Shown here in pieces: positions 8,551 through 10,000 of a stretch of DNA of 10,000 bases. Position 1 is the first letter of the stretch; each line of letters starts with the position of its first letter. Origin of the DNA: Stramonita haemastoma. Lineage: Eukaryota; Mollusca; Gastropoda; Neogastropoda; Muricidae. The DNA is taken from contig CM060337.1 of NCBI GenBank assembly GCA_030674155.1, positions 39,225,065-39,235,064 of the forward strand, written 5' to 3'. Made by a program: the position numbers and the translations under genes. The notes under the pieces are model-generated. The model searched no databases and was not told the DNA's origin. It saw only the letters and a program-made list of their open reading frames with translations.

Positions 8551-9193
8551 TATTTTTCTTCTCCTTTGCAATTCTCCCCCCCCCCCCTTTCTCTTTGTCT
8601 TCTTTTGTTGTTGTTGTTTATTGACACTTTTCCTTTTAGGTTATAAGCTTTCGCCTTTAGTTTTTTCGCTTATTTTTTTCACTGATTACTTCTTGCCTTG
8701 CTGGTTTCTTCACTGAAATTGTTTTTTTTATATCTCTTTTTTTCGTTGTTGATTTTTTATAATATCGTTTTTTGATTCTTAGCACTAGATCCGTGTACAG
8801 TGAGTAAAAAAATATAAGCTGACATGACCTCTTCATGTATTTGTCTAGCTTTTTTAAAGGATTGTTGACACTGCAAAACCTAGTCTTGTTTACTCGAGCA
8901 GAATTCGGGGCATGTATAGTTATAGGTTTGTTGCTTTGTATTTTACGGTGAGCTGCCATGACAGTGAAATGTGTCAAATTTGCCCAGGTCTCAAACACGC
9001 CCCCTGCCAGTCTGCAAACCTTTCCGCATATGAAACACCTGACACGAGAAATTTCTTAAGGGCCGCTGTGACTTGGCTGTATAGAGAATTATGAGCTCCG
9101 CTTTTTTATATTTGGTTTTCATTCTCAGATATATATGAATTAAAAAAAAGAAATATTTCAACCAACCCCCCTCCACCCTGCCCCGTTCAACAA
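8551..9193. other. Unique AT-rich DNA, no supported gene
   Basis: This is the longest single-copy-looking stretch. It includes a C12 run (8576-8587), a short (TTG)n (8607-8618) and T homopolymers. A minus-strand frame of 113 codons (8998-8657) is rich in Lys and Asn as expected from AT-rich DNA. It shows no recognisable domain or splice context, so I do not call it a gene. The segment 8985-9095 has balanced composition and could be an old repeat fragment, which I do not recognise. Confidence 0.5.
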
Positions 9194-9268
9194 AAATATT
9201 TATTTATTCTTTTATATATAGAGGATACTGGAATAAGCACTCATGTGCTTTTTTTTTTATCCATCCAG
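9194..9268 (-). mobile_element. Short retroposon family, truncated copy D
   Basis: Only the 3' end of the family is present. The (AAATA)n tail lies on the left, then GAGGATACTGGAATAAGC (9221-9238) and the perfect hairpin AAGCAC-TCAT-GTGCTT (9235-9250). Similarity stops near ATCCATCC (9259-9266). Loss of the 5' part with an intact tail is the usual outcome of incomplete target-primed reverse transcription. The copy faces copy C tail-outward about 350 bp away. Confidence 0.75.
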
Positions 9269-9613
9269 ATAAAAATGAAAGACATGAACTAGAAAAACCA
9301 AGAAACTAATAATATTTGCAATTCATGCTTAAATCCCTGAATAAAATAACGATAGAAACACTGTATTTGTTTTTTTTTTTTTCATCTTTCTTTGAAATGA
9401 GCAAACACTCAAAGTGTGTTACATGGGTCTGATTATGAAAAAAAGACTACAAAATCCAGAACTGATTTGACATTCACTGTCTCGCTTTACACCTCCACCC
9501 CCCCCCCCCCACCTTCACACATATTTTTTCATCTGGATGGTCGAAGTCGCAATTCATGTCCACAAAAAGCACACCAGAGAACGCACGCAGAACATCTTGC
9601 GCGCACGTTAAAT
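9269..9613. other. Unique AT-rich DNA between inverted retroposon copies
   Basis: No gene is visible. The stretch holds a T run (about 9370-9381) and a C14 run near 9494-9510. Part of 9540-9613 may belong to the 5' side of copy C, but copies A and B give no support for that. Confidence 0.45.
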
Positions 9614-9824
9614 CCTGTTCCGCTTTTACGTAAGAGTAGGCCATTCATTGTGTGCCGGTTTGAACAGATGACAAGATTGACAAAACTGCATACAAACGGG
9701 GACTGGATGTAAAAAAGCACACGAGTGCTTATTCCATTATCCTCGATATAAAAGAATAAATAAATAAATGAATGAATGAATGAATGAATGAATGAATGAA
9801 TGAATAAATAAATAAATAAATAAA
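9614..9824 (+). mobile_element. Short retroposon family, copy C
   Basis: This is the best-preserved plus-strand copy. CCTGTTCCGCTTTTACG (9614-9630) leads into AGAGTAGGCCATT, a body closely matching copies A and B, and the perfect hairpin AAGCAC-ACGA-GTGCTT (9715-9730). The tail core TTCCATTATCCTCGATAT (9732-9749) follows, then a tetranucleotide tail of AAATA and AATG units (about 9755-9824). CATT is duplicated in the body relative to copies A and B (about 9642-9649). There is no coding capacity. Whether it is a SINE or a LINE 3' end is undecided. Confidence 0.78.
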
Positions 9825-10000
9825 ATGCGCAGAGTCTGACTTGTCCGGCACATAACAGCAGTGCAACGCATTTTAGCTCATATGACAGATAATGGTTTTG
9901 ATTCAGGATTCAAGATCCAAGATTTTATTTCAAGAGTTTGAGCTTTGTTTGATGACGAAGAAGAGATGTCCTCCAAAATTAGGGAAATACCAGTTAGCGG
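9825..10000. other. Unique DNA with possible minus-strand 3' end
   Basis: On the minus strand, GAAATAAAATC (about 9922-9932) is followed by ATCTTGAATC-type 7-8-bp near-repeats (9900-9922). This is the look of a non-LTR retroposon tail or a poly(A)-signal region whose body lies beyond position 10000. The minus frame entering at 10000 is also open for 40 codons to a TGA at 9880-9878. That is within chance expectation. Confidence 0.35.

Noticed and set aside
8657..8998. A 113-codon minus frame in unique DNA
   Set aside because: It has a Lys/Asn-rich composition expected from AT-rich sequence, no recognisable domain, and no acceptable promoter or splice context. A frame this long is unremarkable in 600 bp of stop-poor T-rich DNA.
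9416..9712. A 98-codon plus frame and the minus frame opposite it
   Set aside because: Both run into retroposon copy C. Similar peptides in copies A and B come from the shared repeat DNA, not from a conserved protein.

Overview
This is eukaryotic, non-coding, very repeat-rich DNA. No protein-coding gene, rRNA or tRNA gene can be supported. Most of the window is microsatellite (TG, GA/CT, CTTT, CTGT, TTTA, TTC). The rest is diverged retroposon copies and short AT-rich single-copy-looking stretches. The mix of very long compound microsatellites with tRNA-derived SINE-like elements resembles gastropod mollusc genomes. That assignment rests on my recollection of similar repeats (moderate confidence, about 0.5-0.6) and not on any gene.

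Layout. 1-142: (CAGG)n and (TG)n. 143-347: CpG-rich stretch with a CCAAT box. 348-635: two GA blocks. 636-1124: TATA-like box, pyrimidine tract and unique AT-rich DNA ending in a strong splice-donor-like site. 1125-1223: 25-bp minisatellite, four copies. 1352-1396: a 45-bp perfect purine/pyrimidine alternation. 1406-1604: short retroposon copy A (+). 1711-1923: TG, CTGT and CA blocks that could fold back. 2126-2630: CT/TG arrays. About 2635-3059: tRNA-derived SINE on the minus strand. 3060-3360: TG array. 3424-3567: short retroposon copy B (-). 3570-3780: GA/ACAG array. 3823-4162: a longer, unrelated-bodied element whose end is the same tail as the short family. 4163-8640: about 4.5 kb with an extremely pyrimidine-rich plus strand, including an 11-copy minisatellite (4764-5490) and repeated CTTT/CTGT/CT composites. 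8551-9193: unique AT-rich DNA. 9194-9268: truncated copy D (-). 9614-9824: copy C (+). 9825-10000: unique DNA with a possible minus-strand retroposon tail or gene 3' end.

The most notable signal is a retroposon tail module. Five loci share a 3' end (TTCCATTATCCTCGATAT followed by an AATAAA-type tail). Four share a body, and a fifth has an entirely different body. A small hairpin with a constant stem and variable loop sits just upstream of that tail. This is what is expected if two non-autonomous families are mobilised by the same LINE reverse transcriptase. The second notable structure is the 4764-5490 minisatellite, whose period varies mainly in 4-bp steps.

The long open frames in the window (up to about 700 codons) follow from stop-poor pyrimidine repeats and are not genes.
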